Both the position numbers and the translations under genes were made by a program. The notes under the pieces were generated by a model that did no database searches, had not been told where the DNA came from, and saw only the letters and a list, made by a program, of their open reading frames with translations. Positions 10,450 to 22,059 of a stretch of 64,000 nucleotides of DNA are shown here, in pieces. Positions within the stretch are counted from its first letter, which is position 1. Every line of letters begins with the position of its first letter. Location of the stretch: assembly GCA_007644065.1 (NCBI GenBank), contig VJWN01000036.1, forward strand, positions 1-64,000, read 5' to 3'. The DNA is from Margaritispora aquatica. Taxonomy: Eukaryota > Ascomycota > Leotiomycetes > Helotiales > Discinellaceae.

Positions 10450-11992
10450 ATGGCGGCATTTGCAGCTCTCATCCCAGCTATTGCATCTTCCAACACAACA
10501 AGCAGCTCGCTCAACACCCGAGCCAGGATTCTCATTCCACCAAGTATGAATAAGGTTGATTTGAACTCCGAAGCCATTCTTGAGCGTGGTGAGTTTCCCT
10601 CACGCGTCCCCTTTGCGCGACAAGTAAGGAAAAGATTGCCAGTAACACCAATACTGGTACTGGAAATTCAGTATGGAATGCTAACAACCCGTGCCAATGT
10701 GTAGCTTACGGATTGACAATGAACATCCACCCTACTCTCTTCACCAACCACCGCACCCCAGAAGCGTTCGAGCGTGCAGCGCAAACAAGCGATCTCCTTC
10801 GCTACGAACTCCAAAGATTTAAGCGCGCGGCCTCGAACGCGATCTGCGCTGGAGTGTCGCAAGAGGACCACATCTCTCTTATTGATGCAGAGAAGAGTGA
10901 CATGTTTTGGACGAGTAAGGAAGAGAGGAAGAAACTGCTGGCGATTAGGGCTGCGTTGGATAGGGAAGAGGAGAAAACGGAAAAGAGGGAAAACGAGAGG
11001 GACAGGAAGGAGTGGTTGGAGTTGTCAAAGGAGAGGGATGAAGAAGCTAAACGGCGGAGGGCGAGGGAGGCGGATGGTACTGAGAGGATTTTGGTGGTTC
11101 AAAGAGAGCTGGGAGAGAGGAAGCCAGTGGAGAGGGAGGAGGTGAAGGAGAAAGCTAAAACGATTGGCGCTTTGGCGTGCGAGAGCTACAATAAGCTAAT
11201 GGCTTTACATAAAAAGTGTGGACATGACAAAAAGGCTTCAAAGAGGGAGATAGAGGCGAAAAAGAAAGCGGATGAAGAAAAAGCTAAAGCTTTGAAAAAG
11301 GCTGCAAAGGAGGAAACCAAGGAGAAGAAGAGAGTGGAGGATGAAGATATCAAGACTCGAAAGAGATTGGAAGAGGTACAAACAAAGTCGAACATGGCCC
11401 TGGAAGCAGACGAAAAGAAGGCGGAGAAGAGACAAGAGGATGAAAAGAAGAAGACGCAGAAGAGATTGGAAGAAAATGAGAAGAAGAGACAAAAAGGCGA
11501 CAAAGTTTATGAGAAGAAGAGGAAGGAGCTTTGTGCTGATGATAGTGAGGTATGTGTTTATGAGTCCTTTCTTCTCTTACTCCGTTTTCTCGCTCGCATT
11601 GATGCGATTTCCAAAGTCGTTCGAAGTTTGACCTTGTGGTTTTGGCTTTCATTTCTCATTGCGTGTCCTTGAATCGCAAATTTCGATTTCGCCTTAAACC
11701 AATGCTTATGATCGAGGATGATGTGTACAATTTTGAGTATCGAATTTGGTGCTAGGAAAGTTCCACTGTATATGAAGTTTATACACATTTTGAGACATCG
11801 TTCTCACATTCTATTCAACTGCGTTTCTGTCTTTGACGGTGATGAGTTTGTCAACCTCAGATCAAGCATTTACTGACAAGATTACAGTACCAGCTCCCTA
11901 CCGTTGATGGAAGTATGGCTGGCGCAGTTCTTGACGGCCATCGATCTCAAAATAAGAGCCTCTGGGGCAGAATCACGAAACCCAAGATGTAA
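10450..11992 (+). CDS. Lys/Glu-rich coiled-coil protein of unknown function, 362 aa
   Basis: Exons 10450-10588, 10705-11549 and 11888-11992 join in frame with GTGAGT/TAG and GTATGT/CAG signals; a CTGAC branch point precedes the last acceptor. The N-terminal ~90 residues are mixed (IHPTLFTNHRTPEAFERAA). The middle ~200 residues are almost entirely E, K, R, D and A in heptad-like order, predicting a long single helix or coiled coil. The short C-terminal exon (YQLPTVDGSMAG to TKPKM) is different in character. I do not recognise the family. An earlier in-frame non-ATG extension exists, but the ATG at 10450 (CCCAACATGG) has the better context. The second intron is long (338 nt), and reading through it gives a hydrophobic tail (see findings). 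Confidence 0.65.
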
Positions 11993-13312
11993 AGTCATTT
12001 CCTAGAGTTTGGGTTCTGGCACAATTTGGAAAAGATTGGACTGAATATCCGAGTACAAGCAGCTTGTTTATTTTTCATTTGTTGTATTTTGATTTGAATG
12101 GTCCGAGTTTTGTGGTTGTATGTTTCGAATGTGGAGCAAAAGCACCAAAAACTTCTTAGGCGTAATGTAATGTAATGCAATGCTCGCTTCGTATCCAAAT
12201 TAAGTGATGGGTGATCACGGACCAAAAGGATGTGGTGAGAAGAAACTCTCCCTTTGCTATTGTTACATTTAGATCCACGTTTTCATCCCGCACGTACATG
12301 GAGAGCCAACGCCTCATGTGCAATATTGTAGTACATCTGTATTATCCACTTCCGTTTGTTTGTGAGCAAGTGTGATGAAGAGATGCCTCATCATCTCGAC
12401 TGCAGATTGACCTTCGAATAAGCAACAAATAAAGAGGTAGAATGAGGCGTTACATCTTGCCAGCTTTGAGCTCTTGGTTGGTTGATCGTACCAAGGCGTT
12501 ATCAGCTCTGAATAGAGGCAGAAGCTGCCCCTATTCATGTTTCGACACTTGGATGCGAGATGATCCCACTTGAAAGTGTTTTCAAGCCATGAAGTCACAA
12601 GGATACGAGGGATATAGACTCTTGTAAGACGTCATAGATTGAGGTGAGAGAAGAAAATCAATATGGTTCACACAAAACTTTGTGATGTGATGAAGAGTTG
12701 ATGAAAGATAGTCCAGATGAGGTTGGGCCAAGCCACGACAGTCATTCCCAATCACATGCCCATTATTTCCGAAGCAGGCAGCCTCGCTTGGTTCCTATCG
12801 TCATGGAAATGTATCGGGGGAGATCGACATGGTAATTAATCGTTTTCCATTATTAACCAAATTATATTTTCTCTCAACTCCACACCTTTACAAACAGAAG
12901 CGCAAACTTACATCTTTCCCGATTCAGCCCAACATCCAAAAGAAATCCGTGTAACCCATTCATTCCCACCTTACGAGCCTCTCCACAAGCCACGATATGC
13001 AGGTCTTATCTTCTGCTGTACACCGAGTTCCCGGGATTCCTGAGATCTGGATCGATCTGTGGTCAATGGCTTGGGGGTGAGGTTGTTGGTGGTATGTTGG
13101 TGCTTTCCTTATCGAGGTGCCATGGCGGGGTTTGATCAGTTATCTGCATTTTTAATCTGCACGTGTGATAGATATACTAAGTGGGTAAGGTAGGTAGGTA
13201 TATCTGTATCTATTCCCCGTTTTCATTTCTCTCTGCCAGGTTGTTTTGTCTCTTTTTCCTCTTGCTTTTACGTTGCCTGATGTGTATTCCAAGTCTTAAG
13301 TAGAGATCCAAA
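11993..13312. other. Intergenic region, no gene seen
   Basis: About 1.3 kb separates the coiled-coil gene from the oxidoreductase. Only short shadow frames occur. A TAATGTAATGCAATG-type string near 12,165 also occurs near 9,575. Pyrimidine-rich sequence just before 13,313 suits a promoter and 5' UTR. Confidence 0.4.
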
Positions 13313-14912
13313 ATGTCTACGTCGAAATTCTCCCCAACAAAAGTGATCGCTGAGCCATTGACATTACCATGTGGTCTTGTTCTTCCTAATCGGCAAGCCA
13401 ACCTCATTCAGCACTTCTTCACAAGCTAAAATCTACAGTCTGGTAAAATGTCCCATGCAAGAGACCCTTGCTGAAGCTCCACTCTATGATCCACCCATGC
13501 ACTTATTCAAGAACCTCTACGGACAATGGGGAAAGTCAAAATATGGCCTCATTATCACAGGTCAAGTCCAAATAGACATTCGCTGTACATTTACTCTGAC
13601 TTCACTCCCAACTCAAGCGCTCCTCTAACACGCTATAGACCTCTCAGTAGCAGGCGACGTGGTCTGCCATGCCTCCTCCCTAGATTCTCCACACTTCGAG
13701 CTCTGGAAAGAATGGGCTTCGATTGCACAAGCCCATGGCACACCAACGATTGTGCAAATCGCCCACCCAGGCCGCATGTCCCCAACGGGAGCAGGCAATC
13801 GACCTCCAGGAACACCAGCATTATGTCCCTCATCCGTGCCTATAAAGCTAGGCGAGACCTGGCTTGATAAGATGGCGGTACAGTCTCTGCTTGGGACACC
13901 AAGAGCGATGACGATCGACGAGATCGATCAAGCAGTATTGGATTTCAAGCATGGTGTGAGGGTCGCAAAGGCGGCTGGTTTCGCGGGTGTACAGTACGTC
14001 TCCTCCTTTCCCCATGCATTTCAAATCATTCATATGACCATGTACTGACAGATTAGACTCCACGCCGCCCACGGCTTCTTAATTTCACAATTTCTATCTC
14101 CACACACAAACCGCCGCACCGATGCGTATGGTGGCAGTCCTGAAGCTCGTCTCCTCCTACTCAAGCGCCTAGTTCAAGAAGTTCGCGCCGAACCCCCAGC
14201 ACCCTTCTGCCTAAGCGTCAAGCTCAACAGTGCAGACTACATGGCTTCAGGTGGCCTAACTCAAGACGAAGCTCTCAGCCAAGTAGAATGGCTCGTTCAC
14301 AGTGGTCTAGTAGATTTCGTCGAGATCTCAGGCGGAAACGCAGAGCAGCGAACTAGTGGGCTGCATAACTCGTTTGGAGTGAAGAGCATCTCCAAAGCAC
14401 CGATGATTCGAGAAAGTACACGGATCAGAGAGGCCTATTTCAACGAGTTTGCAGAGCGGGTACAGGGCATCCAGGGGAAGAAATGCCCGATTCAACTCTC
14501 TGGTGGATTCAGATCGCGTAACGGGATGGCAGATGCAATTGCCAGTGGCGCATGTGATCTCATCGGCCTAGGCAGGACAGCGGTGTTAGAGCCTGATCTC
14601 CCACTCAGGTTACTAGATGCAGAAATAAGCGACGAGGAGGCGTTCGCGATACCATTTATTGTCAAGGGACAGTGGTTTTCAGATTGGATGCCAATCAAAG
14701 CCGTGGGTGCTGGACTGCCGATTCAAGTGTTTTACTATAATATGCGCAGATTGGGAATGGGGTTTCGTGCTGATCCAGACAAGAGTGTCCCCGGCATTGT
14801 GGTTGATGCTATTCTGGGCGCGGTGAATGGTTTGGTGAGTAGGGTTTTGGAGAGGCTTGGTGGGCTTGTGGGGTGGAGAGTAAGGGGGGAAAGAAGGCTG
14901 ATTGAGGTGTGA
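13313..14912 (+). CDS. NADH:flavin oxidoreductase, old yellow enzyme family, 478 aa
   Basis: Exons 13313-13392, 13439-13584, 13639-13993 and 14057-14912 join in frame. The protein is an FMN-binding TIM-barrel oxidoreductase of the OYE/NADH oxidase type, which reduces activated C=C bonds using NAD(P)H. Family signatures in order are LPCGLVLPNR and VKCPMQETLAE (strand 1 and flavin region), GLIITGQVQID, IVQIAHPGRMSP with its substrate-side His, AAHGFLISQFLSP followed by NRRTDAYGG, the GLVDFVEISGG strand, and a phosphate-binding GGFRSRNGM near the C-terminus. The first intron uses a GC-AG pair (see findings). The C-terminus has an extra hydrophobic tail. The physiological substrate cannot be told from sequence; fungal paralogues act in both general and secondary metabolism. 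Confidence 0.9.
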
Positions 14913-16465
14913 AGTGAGGATTGTGTGTTTGGTGTGCTTGTTTCTATAACAGTAAGCGCGACAGAGACTGTTTTGAGATTTCATAACAATGTCTTGAGCT
15001 TCAGAATGCATTCGAAGTCACTAAGAAATGTTGAATTTAGATATAAATATAGATGAAACCACGAGTCTATACTAGATATATAACTTCAGATAAGTCTATC
15101 GGAAGATAGAGAGGCGGCGTTTATACAACAAAAGCAGCTACTGTCCTGCTTAAGCGAGACTGGTGCAAAATTTGATGCTAAATTCCGAACTTGAAATTTC
15201 ACTTTTAGTTATGCTATTATTCACTATCTCAACTCTTCTCGATATGATCATTTGACTGCTTAATTTGGTGAATAATAGATAGATCACGCTATGTTGAATG
15301 GAGACCCGTTCAAATCACGAAGTAGAGAAGGGAAAATCATGTGTACGAGGATGTGGGTATGTGAAGGTGAGTAAAAAGTAATAGAAGTATATGTTTCTAG
15401 AGATATATTCTAATGAGTGTCTTTGAATTGCTTAGAGTACTCCAGATAAATTTGATAGATTTTATATTAACCTCAATTGATTCAAGAACACTCCTACGGT
15501 CAAAAGCGGAGTACTGAGGAATTGTATGGCTTGTTAGTACCCGGAATTGAAGACAAACGCAAGAGCGGAGGTAAGCGAAGGTGGTAGGTTGCCCTGGGAG
15601 GGTTTAATTGTAGTCTGGAAATAGGAATGAAAGTAAAAGTGTGAATGAACACGAATTGATGTTTGGATGGCTAATTGGTAGTAGTGGGGGTGAAATTTCT
15701 AGTTGTTGTTAAGTACTGTCCGAGTGATACCTTTAAGATTTGGATTTGGATATGCAAAAGAGAGGGAAATGGTGAAATTACAATCTTGTATTGGGAGAAG
15801 GATTCTCCTAAGCTTACAATAACGAAAAAGATTGAAACAGAAGATTTCACCGGGGAAAAAAATCGAGGGAATAGGTTGGCAGATGTTATTCTTTATACAT
15901 TATCTGTCTGGGTATCATTCTCTTCCGTCCTTGGTGGTTCATTCTGTTTCATCTACGGTCTGATATCTCTATTCAACCCATTCTGTCTCTGCTGTGCATT
16001 TCTCTCTTCATCTGCATGACTTGTGTCTGCTTCCTTCCCTCCACCAATTGAGACTTGACACAAACGATACCGTGTTCTCGTTCCGTCCTAACCATCCACC
16101 CCACACTTTGAAGCCCTTCAAGGAAAGAGCAAACAGTAGTAGCGAACCAAAGGGTGGCACCGACAAGCTCTTGAGCAAATGGTTTGCTGCTAGACTTGTC
16201 TTTTATCCCAAAAGTTCCGACATTCTTGCGATGACAGTGTAAAGTTGTTTGGTTGGGGTTTCGTTTGTTCCAGGATGTGCGCTCCAATATTAGACGAAAT
16301 AGTGCAAGTGCGGTTCTTTGGTACTCTCGAGGCGCGATTCCATGGTTGGATGTGTGGATGTTTGTTTGTTGGTCGTATTCAAGCTGAGTATGACAATCCT
16401 CTTTTCCGGTATGGTCGTGAGATCCGTCGAATTCATTATTCGGATATCCATCGCCAGTCTGCTCT
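14913..16465. other. Intergenic region, no gene supported
   Basis: About 1.5 kb between the convergent OYE gene and the minus-strand membrane-protein gene. The frames at 15,675-16,019 and 15,973-16,494 are antisense shadows or chance; neither shows a domain. Confidence 0.4.
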
Positions 16466-17023
16466 TCAGGTATTCGAAGCCTCTCCGCTCCCATTCGCCG
16501 TCTTCCTCACATCCAACAAGCCCTTCTCGAGATCCCTCTCGCTATCCTCTCTATCCAGCACCGCATCCACATCTCCTTCTTCTTCACTAACACAATCACA
16601 CCCCGCTCCCGCAGCATCACCACCCCACCTCAACCTGTTCTCCTCACCAACTCTACAGCACCACCTCTCAATACCCTCTCCATTTCCCTCTCGCCTATTC
16701 CCATTCCCACTAACACCACCCGCCTCGGCTATTACCGTCCTCATGGCTTTCATCTCCTCTCTTTCCTTCCTCTCCTTCTCCCTCCGACGATACAGCATGT
16801 ATCCCCACCCAGGCGACAAGAACACCAGACTAGCCACGAATGCGACAGTGTAGGATTGTGTATCTGGGTGTGCGACGTAGAGGATGTTGAGGATGAAGCC
16901 GAGGATGATGGCGAGGGAAACAACCTCTTTCAACATCTTGGAGTAGTGGTCGTGGTAGTGGTGTGATGTTTGTGAGAGGTTGTAGATGAGTGAATTGGCG
17001 GAGAGTGAGGACGAGTACCTCAA
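16466..17023 (-). CDS. Small membrane protein of unknown function, up to 185 aa
   Basis: Single-exon frame. After a Ser/His-rich start come two hydrophobic segments, VVSLAIILGFILNILYVA and YTVAFVASLVFLSPGWGYML, joined by a short loop (HPDTQS). A strongly basic YRRREKERKEREE follows, then a Gly/Glu/Asp-rich tail. This predicts a two-helix membrane hairpin with a long cytosolic tail under the positive-inside rule. The start may be the ATG at 17023 or, more compactly, the ATG at 16936 (MLKEVVSL); the latter begins just before the first helix. Family unknown. Confidence 0.5.
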   Translation of the reverse strand: MRYSSSLSANSLIYNLSQTSHHYHDHYSKMLKEVVSLAIILGFILNILYVAHPDTQSYTVAFVASLVFLSPGWGYMLYRRREKERKEREEMKAMRTVIAEAGGVSGNGNRREGNGEGIERWCCRVGEENRLRWGGDAAGAGCDCVSEEEGDVDAVLDREDSERDLEKGLLDVRKTANGSGEASNT

Positions 17024-19352
17024 AGTACTTATTATGGTATGTTATAGTCTTTGATTATGACAAATGTAGGTCGGAAACCTCGGACGTGAGAGGCTGGTTC
17101 CAAGAAAGTATATAATTCGAAGGATGTCGTGTAAATAAAACACACTTTTAGAAATATCCTTCCTAGGTTCAAGCGAAGAGGACGGAGACACTTTGATATT
17201 CCATTCACACTGTGTAAAATACAATACAGTACAGTACCGAACTCCGAACACTACAATGATCTCGTGGAACGAATTGTGAAAAATCAAAAGTATGGTAGAA
17301 GGGAAATAGCACTTCACGATCTCTGGGGCTTGGGGCTTACGCTCCCTTTATCCAGATCGAGAAACACAGCATTCTCGTACCACCCTCGCCCTGCCGTGAT
17401 GCGGCGCATTTATCATCCGTCAGCATTCCTCCCATTCTACGGGGTTACCTACTGTGGTATCGTCAGTTCGTCACGCAACCATTCCACCCGCAAAACATCC
17501 AAAATGAGTACAGTACCACTGCCGTCCGTCCGCCGTACGTACCTTTGCGTCCTCGTCCGACCCCAGAAAAACAAGCAATACAATATGCAGTACCACTTCG
17601 TATACCCAGGGGCCTGGCCCTCTTCTCCCTTGTGCACGCACACTGCTTTCTGATGTGTTGTGAATCGTGATTTGACACCCCAACGGCGCTTTGTCCATAT
17701 AAGGAATTAGAGAGCGGTGGGAATTGGATGATGGATTTGGTGATTGTCAGATTTCCTGCAAGGGAGACAGACAAGCTCGTCGGTACCTACTACTGACTGG
17801 TGCGAGGAAGCAAAGAGGGGGGGTTTAAGATTGTGGCTCGTGTTGGGTGTCGGGGTAACGATCCTTAATGGGATTTGGTTGTGGATTTGCGCATGGAAGG
17901 GGTGCTTGATTGGCGTTGTCTACGAAGCTATATATACTCCATATAGTATACTTTGTATGTTATGAGTGACAGGTGAGACTGAAGTGAACTCTCTTCGAGA
18001 GCATGTGTAATCGTGATGAGAGACCTTTTTCTTTTTGCTTCATCATGTCAACAACGGCTGCACGCAATGTGATGTTTGTGTTCAGCGCCTCAAAGCTTCG
18101 ATCTTTCAGCTCAGCAATCGATGATCACTCATCCGAAAGACGGAAGTATTCGTCCTTTGTCTCGGATATAGATCCATAGACTGTCACTCTGTCAGCACAA
18201 AAACGCAAGCAAGCCACGAGCTCACGATAGCAAGCACGGAGAAAGTCCTCTTTTCGGTCAAAGAATTGGACCCATTCCTTTTCCCATTCCTATCTTCTGA
18301 AGCCGAAATGCCGGACTTAATGGAGCTGAAGAAGCCATGGATGCGCAGTGATCCGAGCTTCATTTACTTCGTAACTCCTGAAGAAGCCGAGCAGAGCCGA
18401 TAGTAGGAAACCCAAGAAACAAGACGGCAGGCACACCCGAAAATGAACCTTTAGGTATTTATACAACTCGGCATGATGTGGCCAAGAGAGAGGCGAAGGT
18501 ATGTATTGGAAAAGGTGAGTGGTTTTGCTTGGTGCCAATGTGGTATTTGATTGCTAGGTTCGTGTTCGGCTCGGCGACACTTGGCTCGGCTAAGGGGACC
18601 TAAATAGAGTACGGTACTAATGTTAATAGAAGTCTAAAGATATGTATTGGATAAAGCAAGATCTTGCTTACGTTATATAGAGGTTGCAGTAGAATAGAAA
18701 CCTAGCTCTGTTTGATAGCTTTAGACTTTTGAAGCACTCAAATCTATGGAGGGTACCTAAATGCATCTCTGGTAAAGCGATAGTTCAAAACTGGGACAAC
18801 TCAATAATGTTGAGCTGGCGCGTCGTTGACGTGTAAATTATATGTCGATGCGCCTTTCATCTTAGTTGTTCTCCAAAGACACATTTGGGTAGTCTCGTGT
18901 GTACTTTTTACATTCATGGTGTTGTGCATGAGATGCAATGTAAAGGGACTGCTTTGAACGTGCGAGGTATGGCCCAAGCAAAATATATATACTTGTATTG
19001 CGAATACGAGTCCAGTTTTACCACTAATACAAAAGCGAATCCATCGGCAGGAGGCCAATAGTTGCAGTAGCTTCTATGAAGTCAATTTGAATCAGGGTGG
19101 GAAGAGTTATGAAGATTCTCTACCTCAACAAGAATATCTTCAAATAGTATAGTGGGTTCACAAGAAAGGAAGAGTTAGTAATGAAATAAGAATCATCAGT
19201 CCTTGGACTCAATCGCACGCTTATAGTGTGAATCAGAGCAATCTACCTGCCATAACACCAAACGAACACCTAAACGCACACCTCAACACCAATCCCAATC
19301 GTAATCCCTAAACCCCAAGCCAGACAAATCACCACAACAACTACAACCACAA
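17024..19352. other. Intergenic region, about 2.3 kb, no gene supported
   Basis: All frames here are short, overlap on opposite strands and lack domains. A GTAC-rich motif (ACAGTACAGTACCG) lies at about 17,228-17,242. The stretch 18,000-19,200 shows nothing I can name. Confidence 0.4.
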
Positions 19353-21093
19353 TCACGGATCCCACGCCCCCGCTGCCCTCTGCCCACTCAAGCACTCCGG
19401 CTCCTCTCCCTCCCCTCTAACTAACAACACATCCTCACTCCTAACCCCAAACTCATCGACAAGATACACGCCCGGCTCACTCGTAAACACCATTCCCTCC
19501 CTCAGCCTCGTCCCCGTATTGCCCTTATTCAAATACGGGCTCTCATGGGCCTTGATGCCAATGCCATGGCCCACGCGGTGCGTGAACGCGTCGCCGTATC
19601 CCGCGGCCGCAATCACGTTGCGCGCAGCGATGTCGATTGACGCGGCGGTGTTGTTAGGTTTGAGAGCTTCCATGGAGGCTGACTGCGCGGCGAGCACGAG
19701 GTCGAAGATCGCGAGTTTGTGCGTGATGGATGTGGAGGGGTGAGTAGGGATGGGAAAGAAGGGAGGAAAGAAAGTTCGACAGATATCGGAGGAGTAGCCG
19801 TGTAGATGGGCTCTGTTTGAGTGTGTTAGTGGATGGTAGGTGGCTCGCTTATGGCAGAGACGCAGGAATAGAACTCACCCAACATCGATCAGGACGAATG
19901 TCTCTGGTGTCAAAACTTTCGTCCCATCTGTCCCACCATGCGGATTCGACGCATTCTCATCTGTGATCACCGAACATTAGCTTCTCATTCCTCTAAAATA
20001 GCGTCAACAAAATCACGAGAGATAAGAAAAACATACCAAAAAGCACAATATCAAAAAACGGCTCCAACCCACCCGCCCTCAACGTCGCATCCAGCACATC
20101 CATCACCTCATCCTCACTCAATCCCTCAACCATACACCCACGCATAGCCCTCAGTGCCTCCACAGTCCCCGTATTGACAGCCCTCAAGATCTCAATCTCG
20201 CGCTGCGTCTTGGTCTGCTTGACACGTTCGACTTCGCCGCCTAGTCTGACGACGTCGAACCCGTTCTCGCTTAATCCACGTTGGATGAAATCGCGCATTT
20301 CGTCGTCGACCATGATTTTTGGTGGTTTAGCCTTGTTTTGGTCGTTGATGGCGGTGGTAGTAGAGTCCATAATACCGGTTTGGTCCCAAGAATCAAGCAA
20401 AGTAGTATAAGGATTCCAATGCTCCTCCCACGGCACGAAATCCCATTCCTCGTCCTCATCCCCCATCGCCACCTCACCATCCCCTCTGGCAAACGGCATA
20501 CCTAATAACCGCGCCCTCTCGACCTCAAAGCTAGGCGCCAAAAAGGTCGTCTTGACCTTAACACTACGCACCACCTCTCTCTCCCCATCTCCTTTTGCCT
20601 CAATAACAACAGGCCTAACAGCCATCAAAAACGGCCTCTCCTCCGGCTCCCACACCTCCCAATCCGGCTGCGAGACATTGGCGTAGTACTGGAAGGTATA
20701 ACCAGGCTCGACGATAAAGGCATCAATACCGTCGGCTAGGAGGGCGAGAGCTAGGTTGTGGCGGCGCGTGATGAATTCGTTTGTCGGGAGAGGAGAGGCG
20801 GTGCTGAGGAATGGGAAACCGGTGGAGAGGAAGGCGGTGATGGAGCAGGTTTTGAAGTCGGTGAGAGTTTCTTTGGGGAGTGTGGTGGTGCTGGTTGTGG
20901 CTGAAAGAGAGGATGAGTGAGGCATGCGTTGATGGAATGAGATCTGGTCTTACGATTAGTGCTTATTTCAAATTGGAAAATGAGTGAAATAAGATGAAAT
21001 AGAACTACATACCATCATCAAGCAAGTGCTAACAAAAAACAGCGCAACAAGCAGGCATCTCCGTTCCCTCGCTGTGAAAGCAGGAGAAGGCAT
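19353..21093 (-). CDS. Membrane-anchored M24 metallopeptidase (Xaa-Pro aminopeptidase-like), 509 aa
   Basis: Exons, high to low: 21013-21093, 20037-20943, 19879-19960, 19353-19812. The short first exon encodes a basic start and a hydrophobic run, RRCLLVALFFVSTCLMM, predicting a signal anchor or signal peptide; it joins in phase to the frame that includes the internal ATG at 20925. The creatinase-like N-domain includes VEPGYTFQYYANVSQ. The catalytic pita-bread domain shows all five expected metal ligands: Asp355 (LIDVG), Asp366 (SSDICRT), His439 (VGHGIG), Glu469 (SEPGVY) and Glu483 (RSEDVL). The enzyme should therefore be an active dinuclear-metal aminopeptidase or dipeptidase. Lumenal or extracellular location is inferred from the anchor. 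Residue numbers follow my splice model. Confidence 0.88.
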
Positions 21094-22059
21094 AGAAATA
21101 TGCAAACTCGGTCCTCTGTTTAACAGAGCCCATTTCTCGTTCATCTTCGTTCGCCTGGATGTTTGCCAATCTTCCCTACCACTTAATTCTCAGACCTAAC
21201 GACAGCAGTTGTAGAGTGATACGAAGATATAATGAAGACACTTCAAAAACCAAGACAGAAGTGGGTTGAAACTCAGGTAAGCATTCAGTGATGTTATCAC
21301 TCTATTGTTGATAGGTGGGGTTAGAAGCCTAGATAGGAGAGGCAAAGAGGAGCCGCCTTTAGCGAGGACAGCACATCTGGTGCATGAGTCCCGCACCCCA
21401 CTCTTCGATTTGACCTGACAGAAAGGATCGGCTCTGATCATCCAAGGCACGGGATGCTGAAGGTCTTATACTCAGGGCTGTTGGGAAGAAGAGGAGAGCC
21501 AATTGCTTCTCTGTCAAGAAAGTAAGAATATTAGAAAAGACAGGAAGACGATAACTATGCGCCCGGAATGGTCGCTTATCTCGCCATGCATCAATCTTCA
21601 AACAAATCTAACATTACATCACAATCACGCTCACCGAGAGAAAAAAGAACGTAACCAAAATATACAGAAAAGTAACAGTGTATAAGGTAATCCCCTTCAC
21701 CCAATACAACGCCTAAAGCATAACCTCAACGCCAGCCTAGTGCTCACCCCTCGCAGGATGTGCTGGGCAGTGACCGCCAGCTATTCTAGACAACCCACCC
21801 CCATCATTATGGATAACCATATCGACCTAAGTATAAAATACTGCTGACATGCTATGTCGTCGGTAATCTGATTGCTTTGAGGCATGAAGTTGCCGTTTTA
21901 AGCATATTCGCTGTGCTTTCATGAAGCTGGGCATCAGCCGAATATCCTTTTGCTGACACAGGTTGGTAATGATGCACTTGGTGCCGTCATACCTGCGCTC
22001 TCTTCTCCCAAGTCTTACATATCTTCAACCGGTTTCTCATATTCGTACAGCATCAGTCT
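21094..22059. other. Intergenic region between the M24 peptidase and Grr1 genes
   Basis: About 1 kb holding the 5' region of the M24 peptidase gene and the 3' end of the Grr1 gene. No other gene is supported; frames at 21,196-21,685 are chance overlaps. Confidence 0.4.

Noticed and set aside
15973..16494. 173-codon minus-strand frame
   Set aside because: Overlaps the end of the small membrane-protein gene in another frame and shows no domain or composition of a real protein.
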